Shown here: in pieces, positions 1 to 9,173 of the stretch
How positions within the stretch are numbered: the stretch's first letter is position 1
How the letters are laid out: each line of letters begins with the position of its first letter
NCBI GenBank assembly: GCA_031262805.1
Contig: JAISGX010000128.1
Location: 1-34,811 of the forward strand
Length of the DNA: 34,811 nt
From: Verrucomicrobiota bacterium
GTDB lineage: Bacteria; Verrucomicrobiota; Kiritimatiellia; CAIQIC01; Lenti-01
Direction: 5' to 3'
Translations under genes and position numbers: made by a program
The notes under the pieces: generated by a model
The model's database searches: none
Seen by the model: the letters and a program-made list of their open reading frames with translations, nothing else
What the model was told of the DNA's origin: nothing

Positions 1-70
1 GAATGCCTCGCGATATCTCTTCGTCTGCTCCTCATGCAAAGGGATAAGCAATTCCAGGACAAGACAAGAT

Positions 71-140
71 TTTCCATGCGTTGGAAAAAAAATTCCGGAA
101 TTTTCCACTCATTGGAAAAAAAGTTTCCACACCATGGAAA
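71..140. repeat. Three TTTCCA-N5-TGGAAA palindromes (71-87, 102-118, 124-140)
   Basis: Read directly: TTTCCAtgcgtTGGAAA, TTTCCActcatTGGAAA, TTTCCAcaccaTGGAAA; start-to-start spacing 31 and 22 bp. Confidence 0.85.
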
Positions 141-166
141 AACCCCGCCTTTCAGCGGGGTTTTGC
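138..166 (-). terminator. Intrinsic terminator downstream of the rubredoxin gene (probably bidirectional)
   Basis: aaaaaCCCCGCctttcaGCGGGGtttt: GC stem with flanking A and T tracts. Confidence 0.75.
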
Positions 167-180
167 TTCATGGGAGGGGA

Positions 181-339
181 TTATTCATCCACCACGAAGG
201 AATCCTTGCCGGCGCCGCATATCGGGCACACCCAGGTGTCCGGGATGTCTTCAAAGGCGGTTCCGGGCTCGATGCCGCCGTCGGGATCGCCGATGGCCGG
301 GTCATACACATGTCCACACACGGTGCATTTGTATTTCAT
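181..339 (-). CDS. Rubredoxin (52 aa)
   Basis: Translated by hand: [52 protein letters not shown]; two CxxC knuckles; SD AAAGGAGA upstream. Below the ORF-track length cutoff. Confidence 0.95.
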   Translation of the reverse strand: MKYKCTVCGHVYDPAIGDPDGGIEPGTAFEDIPDTWVCPICGAGKDSFVVDE

Positions 340-358
340 GCTGTCTTCTCCTTTTGGG

Positions 359-1441
359 TTATACCACGGTTTTTCTGTTCTTTTGGGCGCGTAGTTTCAT
401 CACGAGAGTTTTGATCTCCTGGGATCGGGTCTTGTCGCAAACCAGTGTCACCCCTTCGGCTTGAACCACCACCAAATCCTTCACGCCGACCAGGGCGGTC
501 AGCCGACTTTCGCTCACCACGATATTGCTCGCGCTGTCGAGGAGCTCCACATCGCCCAAGACGGCATTGCCGGCCTCATCCTGTGGTAGGTGGGATTCTA
601 GGGCCGGCCAGGAGCCCACATCATCCCAAGCAAAGATTCCTTTGCAGACGATGATGTTGCGGGCTTTTTCCATCACGGCGTAATCAATGGAAATTTTTTC
701 CAAGGCAGGGAAGTCCCGTTCCAAGGCAGCCTGGAAGTCCTCCGGTGTGGAGCAGGCGGACCAAGCATCCATCCGTTCGGCCAGTACCGGGCGGAATTCG
801 GCAAATGCTTTCCGGATTTGCCGGATGGACCAGATGAACATGCCAGAGTTCCACGCATAACGGCCGGTGGCCAGATAGCCTTCAGCCGTCTTCCGGTCCG
901 GTTTTTCCACAAACCGAACCGCGTGAAAAAAATCAATCCCGTCCACCTGCTTCCAGCGATCGCCGGATTCGATATAGCCATAGGCGCTGCTGGGTTCAGA
1001 GGGTTGAATGCCGATGGTCATGAGAATGTCGTGGCTGGCGCACATGTCCAGCCCGGTGGCGATGGTCTTGTGGAAATCAGGCAGGTCGCCGATGAGATGG
1101 TCGGCGGTCAGTACCGCGCATACGGCTTCTGGATCCCGGTGTTGAATCCAAGCTCCTCCGGCGGCGATGGCGGCGGCGGTGTCCCGGGCGATGGGTTCTC
1201 CCAGCAGGCCGACCGGACTGTCCGGGCCAAGCAGTTCCCGGATGGCATCCACGAGGGAGGCGTTGGTGACGATCAAAATATGCTCCGGCGGCACAATGCC
1301 TGCCAGGCGCTCTACCGCCTGGACGATCAAGGGTTTTCCACCGGCCAGCGCCAGCAACTGCTTGGGCCTTTTTTCCGTGCTGAGCGGCCAAAAGCGCTCC
1401 CCTTTTCCGCCGGCCATGATGATGGCATAGGCATGTTCCAT
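359..1441 (-). CDS. Mannose-1-phosphate guanylyltransferase
   Basis: N-terminal nucleotidyltransferase motif [34 protein letters not shown]. Start set at MEHAYAI (track ORF extends to 1516). Confidence 0.88.
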   Translation of the reverse strand: MEHAYAIIMAGGKGERFWPLSTEKRPKQLLALAGGKPLIVQAVERLAGIVPPEHILIVTNASLVDAIRELLGPDSPVGLLGEPIARDTAAAIAAGGAWIQHRDPEAVCAVLTADHLIGDLPDFHKTIATGLDMCASHDILMTIGIQPSEPSSAYGYIESGDRWKQVDGIDFFHAVRFVEKPDRKTAEGYLATGRYAWNSGMFIWSIRQIRKAFAEFRPVLAERMDAWSACSTPEDFQAALERDFPALEKISIDYAVMEKARNIIVCKGIFAWDDVGSWPALESHLPQDEAGNAVLGDVELLDSASNIVVSESRLTALVGVKDLVVVQAEGVTLVCDKTRSQEIKTLVMKLRAQKNRKTVV

Positions 1442-1491
1442 TCCACCGTTCCTTTCAGTATTCATTGGCTTCGGGAAGGGGCCGCATGCGG

Positions 1492-4062
1492 CTAGAAGCG
1501 AACTGGCTGCATCCATTCGGGCAGCTCACCCTCTTCCATTCCTTCAATCTGGGCGGCGGCAGGCAAGTTCTTTTGCGCCGCACGCTGGCGCCGCTCTTCC
1601 GCCCGGCGGGCGGCGGCCTCCGCTTTTTCCTTTGCCCTAGCTTCGGCGGCGGCTTTCTTTTGGGCCTTCAAAGCTTCTTTTTCCAATGCCGCCGCCTGCC
1701 GTTTCGCCATCCATTCGGCTTTTTGTGCGGTGGCCTGTTGCGGCGCCTCATCCGTTCCGGTTGCTCCTATCTCAACGGTTCCCGCGGTTACGGCCGCAGG
1801 CAAGGCAACGGAGGAAGTGGCGGCTTGGCTTTCCAAAACATCCACTTCCTGCTGCAGGCGGCGTAGTTCCTCTTCGGCCTCCGCCTGGGCAGCCAACCCG
1901 GCTTCGAGACGAGCGGCGGTTTCTTCGGCGGCAGCCCGTTCATGGGCGGAGACAGCGGCGGCCATCTGCAACGCTTCCTGTTGGGCTGCCTGTTCGCGCA
2001 ACAAAGCGGCTTCGATTTCAGCGGCGCGGGCTTGTTTCTGCACGTGGGCGTCTTCTTGGGCACGTAGCCATGCGGCCTGACGTTGGGCTTCGGCGAGCTG
2101 GGCGGCGGCTTCCGCCGCTTTCCGGCGTGCCTGCAATTCGGCGATTTTTTGGTTGGTTTCCGCCTGCTGGCCGAGCATGGACTGCATTTGAGCCTGAACG
2201 ACTTCCACTTCCTGCATGGCGGCCAAGGCTCGCGCTTCCTCCTCAGCCACCTGTTGTGCGCTCATTTCCATTTCTCGGCGGGCGGCCGCTTCCAACAGCG
2301 CCAACTCCCGCTGGGCTTCTTCCTCGGCGGTTTTGCGTGCGGCGGCTTCCTCTTTGGCCAAAGCTTTCTCCGCCTTTTTGGCCGCGGCTTCCGCCGCACG
2401 GGCGTCTGCTAGGGCCTGTTTTTCTGCTTGGGCGATGCGGCGGGCTTCGCGTTTTGCTTCCTTCCGGCGTGCGGCTTCTTCTTTTGCCGCTTGGCGAGCG
2501 GCAACCTTCTGCTGTTTGGCAAGTTCCGCCTGCTGCTGCTTGGTCAATTCCAATTCCACCTTGGTGGGGGCCACGCTGACCATCGGGCGGATGGCAACAG
2601 GAACATCAGACAGTGGGGCCACATGCAGACTGGCCGAAGCGGGGGGGGGCGGAATCAAGGGCTCCTCCTCGAAAGCATAGATCGACCATGTTTCATCTTC
2701 GACCCTTTCCACGCTCCCCATGCCTTCCCCCTCTGCCGATGCCACCGGCATTTCGTCTTGCATCTCGGCGTGGAGCCATTCCGCAGGTTGGGAAAGACCG
2801 GATTCTTCCGCCGCGGCAACTTCCACTTCCAGGATATCCGCCGGCAGGGCGTCCCCACCCTGTTCTCCGCTTGCATCGGACATGGGCGGTGAAATCAGCA
2901 CATCCTCCCATTCCATCGTTTCCAGATTTTCGGGCACAGGCCATGTTTCCAGCGCCGAACTCCGCTCTGCTTCAGGCACACCGCCTTCTTCAAAAGAAAC
3001 CGTCTCCACACCATCCTGAAGACTTGCTTCCGCAACGGTCCACTCCACGTTCCCGTCAGGAGAAGGCACGGCGATTTCCATGACCTCCGCTTCCACACTG
3101 GCGCCACCGGATGGAGGAACATCGATTTCCGCTTCCGGCAAGGTGGTCTCACCAGCGGGGATGTCGTCGCCCGCCCATTCGGCCAAGGCCAGCATCCAGT
3201 CGTCTGGAATGACGCCTTCTTCGTTTTGATTCTGCAACACGGGGATTTCGGCTTCATCCGTTTCCGGAAACGCTTCGACAGGGAGCACTTCCACGGGGAC
3301 CGATGGTTCTGCCTCGACCCATTGGGCGGATGATTCTTCTTTCCCCACACGTGCGGATTCATCCAAGACGGCTTGCTTTTGCAACAGCGCGAGAACCGAT
3401 TCGATCATCACTTCTTCCGCCGTTTTATTCTGGCTACGTAGCTGGCCCTGCAGGGCATCGGCCACGATGGATTCGGCCATCCGCTGGCCGCCGTCGGTTT
3501 GGGCTTCAATCAATTGAGCCACACTCATGCCGTTGGCTTGGGCCATTTGGATGAGGACATTTTGGGCCTGCACGAGCATACCTTGCACGGCACTGTCGGA
3601 GAGGCCAGCCTGCTGTGTTAGGTCCGATTCTTCAGGATGGAGCATATCAATCCAATGTTCCTGCATGTTGGCGGCAGTCTGGATGGCATAGCAGGAGTCG
3701 ATGATCAGGTAATACCGCCGGGAAATCTGGTCCACGGTACCGCCGAAGGAATACGTTCCGCCGACATCCAAATTTTGAAATTGGGGGGCCAAGTCGCTAG
3801 GGATCCAGGCTTGACCGGCGGCTTTCAACTGCATGGGATAATAGTTCCGCCGGTCCAGACGCTGGGCACGGCCATCGGGCAATGAAACGATTTCGTCTGT
3901 GAACAGAATGGACCGGGCCCAGGCGGATTGGGGGCTTTTGACCAAGGATTCGGCATCCACCCGGCTATAGGAAGACGGTTCCACCGCACCCCATGCGGAA
4001 CCAGCCCAGATTCCCACGGCCAAGGTTATGCGTGAGATGGTAAGGATTTGATTATGCTTCAT
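1492..4062 (-). CDS. Predicted secreted protein: N-terminal orphan domain, acidic middle, long Ala/Glu/Lys/Arg coiled coil
   Basis: Signal-like N-terminus MKHNQILTISRITLAVGIWAGSAWGA; Glu/Pro-rich middle; TolA-like heptad-rich C-terminal half. Confidence 0.75.
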   Translation of the reverse strand: MKHNQILTISRITLAVGIWAGSAWGAVEPSSYSRVDAESLVKSPQSAWARSILFTDEIVSLPDGRAQRLDRRNYYPMQLKAAGQAWIPSDLAPQFQNLDVGGTYSFGGTVDQISRRYYLIIDSCYAIQTAANMQEHWIDMLHPEESDLTQQAGLSDSAVQGMLVQAQNVLIQMAQANGMSVAQLIEAQTDGGQRMAESIVADALQGQLRSQNKTAEEVMIESVLALLQKQAVLDESARVGKEESSAQWVEAEPSVPVEVLPVEAFPETDEAEIPVLQNQNEEGVIPDDWMLALAEWAGDDIPAGETTLPEAEIDVPPSGGASVEAEVMEIAVPSPDGNVEWTVAEASLQDGVETVSFEEGGVPEAERSSALETWPVPENLETMEWEDVLISPPMSDASGEQGGDALPADILEVEVAAAEESGLSQPAEWLHAEMQDEMPVASAEGEGMGSVERVEDETWSIYAFEEEPLIPPPPASASLHVAPLSDVPVAIRPMVSVAPTKVELELTKQQQAELAKQQKVAARQAAKEEAARRKEAKREARRIAQAEKQALADARAAEAAAKKAEKALAKEEAAARKTAEEEAQRELALLEAAARREMEMSAQQVAEEEARALAAMQEVEVVQAQMQSMLGQQAETNQKIAELQARRKAAEAAAQLAEAQRQAAWLRAQEDAHVQKQARAAEIEAALLREQAAQQEALQMAAAVSAHERAAAEETAARLEAGLAAQAEAEEELRRLQQEVDVLESQAATSSVALPAAVTAGTVEIGATGTDEAPQQATAQKAEWMAKRQAAALEKEALKAQKKAAAEARAKEKAEAAARRAEERRQRAAQKNLPAAAQIEGMEEGELPEWMQPVRF

Positions 4063-4126
4063 TCTGCCACCTTTTCAATTTGCCCATTTTCTATATATGG
4101 GCCGGAGCTTCAAAGCAAGCCTGGAC

Positions 4127-5500
4127 TTACCGTTGTTCGGGATCGGCAGGCGGGGTTTCCCCGGTTTTCCGGGGCTTACGGAGGCTGTTCCAATGGGCGA
4201 TACGTTTGCGGATGACTTCTTCGTAGCCTTCGGCGCTAGGCTCGTAATACACCTTGCTGGTGGGCACATACTCCTGATCCACAAAATGGCCGTCGAAATC
4301 ATGGACATATTGATAGCCTTGATGGCCAAATTCCCTAGCGGCTCGTTTGGAACCAGTGCTACGCAAATGTCGGGGAACGGGCAACGTCCGCCCTTCACGG
4401 ACATCCGCGGCGGCGGCTTCGAGCCCCCGGTAGGCGGCATTGCTCTTGGGGGCGGTGGCGAGGTAGGTGGTGGCCTGGGCCAAGGCGATGCGGGCTTCCG
4501 GCATACCGACAAAATCCACGGCGTGCAGAGCGGCCACGGCCACACTCAGTCCGCGGGGGTCCGCATTGCCGATGTCTTCGCTGGCGAGGATGACCAGCCG
4601 CCGGGCCACAAACCGCGGGTCCTCGCCGGCATAGAGCATCTTGGCGAGCCAATAGAGGGCGGCATTCGGATCGGAGCCGCGAACGCTTTTGATGAAAGCG
4701 GAAATGGTGTCGTAGTGGCCGTCTTCGTCGTGGTCGTAGAGCACGGCTTTTTTCTGGATGCTTTCCTCCGTCACCCGGCGGGTGATATGAATGCCCCCGT
4801 CCTCCCCTGCTGGCGTGGTTAGGGCGGCGATTTCTAGGGCATTGAGCGCCCGGCGGCCATCGCCTTCGCAAACGGCGGCCAAATGCACGACGGCGTCGGC
4901 ATCCATCCGAATGTTCCGGCCGCCGAGCCCTTGCGAGCTGGCTAGGGCGCGTTGCAACAGTTTGGCCACGGCGTCGGTGTTCAACGGCTCGAGCTGGAAA
5001 ATCTGACTACGCGAAGTGAGCGGATTATTGATGAAGAAAAACGGGTTGTGCGTAGTGGCGCCGATGAGGGTGACGGCCCCTTCCTCCACATACGGCAGGA
5101 GCACATCCTGCTGGGCCTTGTTGAATCGGTGGATTTCATCAATGAACAGAATGGTCTCGCGGCCGGAGACGACGCGGCGCTGTTTGGCGGCTTCCAGGGA
5201 TTGGCGAAGGCCGGCCACGTTGGACAAAACACCGCTGGAGCGGTCGAAGGCCCGTTTAGTGGTCAGCGCAATGACTTCCGCCAGGGATGTTTTGCCGCAA
5301 CCGGGCGGGCCGTAGAGGATGATGCTGGAGAGGCGGTCGGCTTCAATGGCGCGACGCAGTAGCTTGCCCTCGCCCAGGATATGGTCCTGGCCCACGATGT
5401 CCTCTAGGGTCCGGGGGCGCATGCGGGCGGCGAGCGGGCGTTTTTCCTGCCCGCGTTCGATGCTCTCGGGGTTGGCCGATTCTTCAAACAAACTGCTCAT
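4127..5500 (-). CDS. rarA: AAA+ ATPase RarA/MgsA (replication-associated recombination protein)
   Basis: LAARMRPRTLEDIVGQDHILGEGKLL, Walker A GPPGCGKTSLAE, Walker B ILFIDEIHRFNKAQQD, C-terminal GYQYVHDFDGHFVDQEYVP. Confidence 0.93.
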   Translation of the reverse strand: MSSLFEESANPESIERGQEKRPLAARMRPRTLEDIVGQDHILGEGKLLRRAIEADRLSSIILYGPPGCGKTSLAEVIALTTKRAFDRSSGVLSNVAGLRQSLEAAKQRRVVSGRETILFIDEIHRFNKAQQDVLLPYVEEGAVTLIGATTHNPFFFINNPLTSRSQIFQLEPLNTDAVAKLLQRALASSQGLGGRNIRMDADAVVHLAAVCEGDGRRALNALEIAALTTPAGEDGGIHITRRVTEESIQKKAVLYDHDEDGHYDTISAFIKSVRGSDPNAALYWLAKMLYAGEDPRFVARRLVILASEDIGNADPRGLSVAVAALHAVDFVGMPEARIALAQATTYLATAPKSNAAYRGLEAAAADVREGRTLPVPRHLRSTGSKRAAREFGHQGYQYVHDFDGHFVDQEYVPTSKVYYEPSAEGYEEVIRKRIAHWNSLRKPRKTGETPPADPEQR

Positions 5501-5582
5501 GACGTGTTTCCAGCCTACGGGATTCCCTTGGCGCTTTCCAATGCTTTCTTTCCTTTTCGGGCATATGGGGCGGTGGTTTCAT

Positions 5583-5621
5583 TTTCCACGGTGTGGAAAA
5601 ATAAGTTCCATGGAGTGGAAA
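5583..5621. repeat. Two further TTTCCA-N5-TGGAAA-type palindromes (5583-5599, 5605-5621)
   Basis: TTTCCAcggtgTGGAAA and gTTCCAtggagTGGAAA, 22 bp apart, in the gap upstream of rarA. Confidence 0.8.
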
Positions 5622-5646
5622 ATCTCCGGGGGAAATCCGCGTGTCT

Positions 5647-6789
5647 CTAGTAGGCGATCCATGCAGAGGCCTTTCTCGCCAAGGCGCCGCGCATGCCGAG
5701 GGCTTCCAGACTTCGAATGCGCAAACCGTTCCGCCGGGCGTCTTGGATTCGCTTGACGGCCACGGGGCCCAGGCCCGGGATTCGCAGCAACGCCTCCCTT
5801 CCGGCATGGTTGAGGTGAATGGGAAAGTGTTCGGGATGGGCGTGCGCCCAAGCTTCCTTGGGGTCCATGCCGAGGGGCAGGTTTCCGGCGGCATCAAAGC
5901 CGATTTCGGCAGCGCTGAAGCCGTATTTCCGGAGTAGGAAATCCGTTTGGTACAGCCGGTGTTCCCGCATAAGCAGATCCGCATTGGAGGCGGCGCTGGT
6001 TTCTCCGGGCAGGGAGGGATCGCCAAGGCCCCGCTGGTAGGCGCTGAAGTATAGGCGGTGGAGCCCCAGGCGCTCATACATGCCGCCCATGTAGCGGACA
6101 ACTTCGCGGTCGGTTTCGTCTGAGGCGCCGACAACGAATTGGGAGCTGGTTTTAACGCGGGCGCGGGGCATGCCTTTGGCGGTTAGGATGGCGATGCGCT
6201 TCAGAGGGGCGATGACGGACTGAAGGTAGTCCTTGCGGGCGGTGAGCTTGGCGAAATGGGAGGCGCCGGCGGTTTCAATGTTCAAGGAGACATGCGAGGC
6301 CAGCGCCACGGCACGGTCGATGGCGGCATCCGAGGCGCCCGGAATGATCTTGAGGTGCAAGATGCCGCGAAAGCGTTCCCGAAAGCGGAGCCGCTCGGCG
6401 GTGGCAATCAAACGAGACATGGCGGCATCCGGATTGCCGCATACGCCGCTGGTGAGAAAAATGCCGATGACCCGTCCGTCGCGCCAATACGGCATGAAGG
6501 CACGGATGATCTCCTCGGGCGAAAGGGAGCAACGACGGGTGCGGTCGAATCCTGCGCGGAGCGGACAGTATTTGCAATCGTTGGAACAGGTGTTGGAGAC
6601 CAGGGTCTTGAACATGAGGCTAGTTCCCCCACTCTGCAAGGTGACGGGATACAGCCAGTGGTCGTCCAGTCCCCGGCGGCGGCGGTCATCCTTTTGGGAG
6701 CCGCATGCGCACGACAGGTCGTATTGCGCATCCGACGACAAAATACTGAGCTTTTCCTCCAAATCCGGCGCTGTTTGAATCCCTAGCAT
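5647..6789 (-). CDS. Putative DNA modification/repair radical SAM protein with C-terminal helix-hairpin-helix
   Basis: CSNDCKYC (CX3CX2C) cluster, CACGSQKDDRRRRG N-terminal motif, HhH RIPGLGPVAVKRIQDARR. Resembles the family I know as TIGR03916. Confidence 0.85.
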   Translation of the reverse strand: MLGIQTAPDLEEKLSILSSDAQYDLSCACGSQKDDRRRRGLDDHWLYPVTLQSGGTSLMFKTLVSNTCSNDCKYCPLRAGFDRTRRCSLSPEEIIRAFMPYWRDGRVIGIFLTSGVCGNPDAAMSRLIATAERLRFRERFRGILHLKIIPGASDAAIDRAVALASHVSLNIETAGASHFAKLTARKDYLQSVIAPLKRIAILTAKGMPRARVKTSSQFVVGASDETDREVVRYMGGMYERLGLHRLYFSAYQRGLGDPSLPGETSAASNADLLMREHRLYQTDFLLRKYGFSAAEIGFDAAGNLPLGMDPKEAWAHAHPEHFPIHLNHAGREALLRIPGLGPVAVKRIQDARRNGLRIRSLEALGMRGALARKASAWIAY

Positions 6790-6890
6790 GCATGGAGCAT
6801 AACTGAACGATCGTTCCTATACAAGGGAAAAGAACTGTGTGCCATGTGTTTGCCGGTTTTTCTCCGGCCTCTGACCTTCATCCCACATGG

Positions 6891-6919
6891 TTGACATTTT
6901 GGGACAGGGCTCCTACCCT
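6891..6919 (+). promoter_or_regulatory. Candidate sigma70-type promoter for the HTH-EIIA gene
   Basis: TTGACA (6891-6896), 17-bp spacer, TACCCT (6914-6919), start codon at 6950. Confidence 0.5.
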
Positions 6920-6949
6920 ATTCATACGTAACCGGAAAGGTAACTGCTT

Positions 6950-7621
6950 ATGCAACTGACCGTCAAAGATGCGGCCCACTCTTTGAATGTAGCCGAAAAA
7001 ACCGTGTATCGCTGGATCCAGTCGGGGGGGCTTCCCGCCTACCGCGTGGCGGGGCAATACCGCATCAACCGGGCCATGCTGTTCGATTGGGCGACTTCCA
7101 AACGGATCAATTTTTCTGCAGATTCCGCGGTGGCGGAAAGCGAACCGAATGTCCTGCCCCTTTTATCCGATGCGCTACAGGAGGGCGGCATTCACTACCG
7201 CGTGGGCGGAAAGACAAAGGCGGAGGCATTGAAAGCGGCGGTGGAGCTGCTCAAGTTGCCGGACCACGTGAACCGCGAGTTCCTCCACCAGGCATTGATG
7301 ACGCGTGAGCAACTACAATCCACGGGCATCGGCGATGGTGTGGCGCTTCCGCATGTGCGCAACCCGGCTGTGTTTGAACTGCTACTGCCGCAGGTTTGCC
7401 TGTGCTTTCTGGAGGCGTCGATTCCCTTTGATGCCCTAGACGGCAAACCGGTCCATGTGATGTTCCTTCCCCTGGCGCCGAATGTGCGGAGCCATCTGCA
7501 CCTGCTCTCCCGCATTTCATTCGCGTTGCGCCAACCGTCCTTCAAGGCATTGGTGGAGGCCGAAGCGGGGCGGGAGCGGATTCTGAAAGCCCTGCGCCAA
7601 CTGGAGAGTCCGGCCGACTGA
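6950..7621 (+). CDS. Excisionase/MerR-like HTH domain fused to a PTS EIIA (PtsN/fructose-type) domain
   Basis: N-terminus LTVKDAAHSLNVAEKTVYRWIQSGGLPAYRVAGQYRINR; C-terminal EIIA with STGIGDGVALPHVRNP active-site His motif. Confidence 0.88.
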   Translation: MQLTVKDAAHSLNVAEKTVYRWIQSGGLPAYRVAGQYRINRAMLFDWATSKRINFSADSAVAESEPNVLPLLSDALQEGGIHYRVGGKTKAEALKAAVELLKLPDHVNREFLHQALMTREQLQSTGIGDGVALPHVRNPAVFELLLPQVCLCFLEASIPFDALDGKPVHVMFLPLAPNVRSHLHLLSRISFALRQPSFKALVEAEAGRERILKALRQLESPAD

Positions 7622-7622
7622 T

Positions 7623-9173
7623 TCACCAAAGCCGTGCGCGGCGGCACACGGAGGCCAGTTCCTCCACCACATCGCCCGCCCGCATGGCGTGGGGTGTATG
7701 CCGGAGGGCGGCTTGATCCCCAGCGCATCCATGTAGCCATACGGATAAGGCGGCGGCTTCCATGGGCTCCATCCCCTGCCCCAGCCAGCCGGTCAGCAAC
7801 CCGGCCAGCACATCCCCGCTTCCGCCGGTGGCCATTCCGGGGTTTCCATTCAGGTTCAGCCACGACCGGCAACCGGCTTTGGCAATGAGGGTTCCGGCGC
7901 CCTTGAGCACCACGACGGCCCGGGTTTCTTCCGTAGCCCTTTTGGCGGCGTCCAAACGGTCCTGCTGCACGGCGGCGGCCGATGTTCCCAGCAGGGATCC
8001 CAGTTCTCCGGGATGGGGCGTCAGCACAACCTGCCGGGAACACCGCCGGATGGGGGCCAAATTGTTTTCCATCAGGCGGAGGGCATCGGCATCTAGCACT
8101 AGGGGGCATGGGGTTTCCTGCAAAAACCGGGCGACAAGCCTCCGTGCCTCCGGCGAGCGGCCCAACCCAGGACCAATCAGGATGGCCTGGTATCCGGCGA
8201 GGGACACCGATGCATCCCACCCCCCCGCCTGCACCATGATGGCTTCGGGACAGCGGGTTCGAATGGCGGCGGCGGCCTCCGGGCTGGTCCACACATGGAT
8301 CCGGCCGGCCCCAGAGCGGGCAGCGGCTTCGGTTGCTAGGACCATGGCGCCGGCATATTCCGCAGAACCCCCCACCAGCAGAAGGCTTCCGAAGGTTCCT
8401 TTGTGCGTGTCTCGTTTGCGCCGCCGGACCCAGGTCCGGATCTCGCGTTCCGTCACCAGCTCCAAGTGGGGCGGATCGGGGGTGAACGCCCATTCCGACC
8501 TCTCGTTCAGATGGTCAAAGGGGTGCACCCATACCGTGCCCACAGCCTCGACAGCGTTCGGCTTTGCCATGCCGGTTTTGGGGTAGCCCATGGTTAGGGT
8601 GTAATCCGCCCATACGGTTCCGGGAGAACTTTCTCCCGTGGCGGCATTCCATCCGGTTGGCACATCCACAGCAACCACGATGCTTCGGCACCGATGGGTC
8701 TGCATATAGGCGGCGGCGTACGCAAGAGTTCCCCGGAGTGGGCCGGAGGCTCCGGTTCCCAGCAAGGCATCCACCAGGATGCCGGGGACCTCTTCATCAC
8801 TCGATGGCAGCGAGCGCCACTCCTCCTCCGTTGTCAGGAAACGGCAGTCCACTTGGTTTTCGCGGCGAAGGAGATCCCAGAAGAGCCGGGCGGAGCCTCT
8901 GATTTTTTCTTCAGGAAGCGGTAGCCAGACATCCACGGGAATGCGCTGGCGTGCCAGCCAAGCGGCCGCGGCAAAGGCGTCGCCGCCATTGTTGCCGGCT
9001 CCAGCCAGAAATCGAATCCGCGGCGTGGTGGCGGACGCGAAGGGCAAGAGGGAACGCAAGCGAGTAGCCAAGGCCTGCCCGGCCTGTTGCATCAGGGCGG
9101 GCCCCATTTCGGGGTGCCGGGAAAGGAGTTGTGCTTCCGCCTGGCGGATGCCCTCCACCGACACGAAGTTCAT
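7623..9173 (-). CDS. nnr: Bifunctional NAD(P)H-hydrate epimerase / ADP-dependent NAD(P)H-hydrate dehydratase
   Basis: N-terminal epimerase (GAGNNGGDAFAAAAWL), C-terminal dehydratase (LTPHPGELGSLLG, GNPGMATGGSGDVLAGLLTGWLGQG). Start at MNFVSVEGIRQAEAQ with ATGA overlap to pdxJ stop. Confidence 0.92.
   Translation of the reverse strand: MNFVSVEGIRQAEAQLLSRHPEMGPALMQQAGQALATRLRSLLPFASATTPRIRFLAGAGNNGGDAFAAAAWLARQRIPVDVWLPLPEEKIRGSARLFWDLLRRENQVDCRFLTTEEEWRSLPSSDEEVPGILVDALLGTGASGPLRGTLAYAAAYMQTHRCRSIVVAVDVPTGWNAATGESSPGTVWADYTLTMGYPKTGMAKPNAVEAVGTVWVHPFDHLNERSEWAFTPDPPHLELVTEREIRTWVRRRKRDTHKGTFGSLLLVGGSAEYAGAMVLATEAAARSGAGRIHVWTSPEAAAAIRTRCPEAIMVQAGGWDASVSLAGYQAILIGPGLGRSPEARRLVARFLQETPCPLVLDADALRLMENNLAPIRRCSRQVVLTPHPGELGSLLGTSAAAVQQDRLDAAKRATEETRAVVVLKGAGTLIAKAGCRSWLNLNGNPGMATGGSGDVLAGLLTGWLGQGMEPMEAAALSVWLHGCAGDQAALRHTPHAMRAGDVVEELASVCRRARLW

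Noticed and set aside
71-140. CRISPR array
   Set aside because: Only three 17-bp palindromes with variable spacers inside the repeat and unequal short intervals; no cas genes.
1441-1516. Overlap of mannose-1-P guanylyltransferase with the 856-aa protein gene
   Set aside because: The upstream extension MDAASSLLAACGPFPKP... is not family-like; start MEHAYAI at 1441 removes the overlap.
1686-2579. 297-aa Arg/Pro/Leu-rich plus-strand ORF
   Set aside because: Antisense to the repetitive coiled-coil region of the 856-aa protein; low-complexity shadow.
7195-8493. 432-aa minus-strand ORF overlapping HTH-EIIA and nnr
   Set aside because: Out of frame with the nnr gene and antisense to the HTH-EIIA gene; Arg/Gly/Pro-rich spurious translation.
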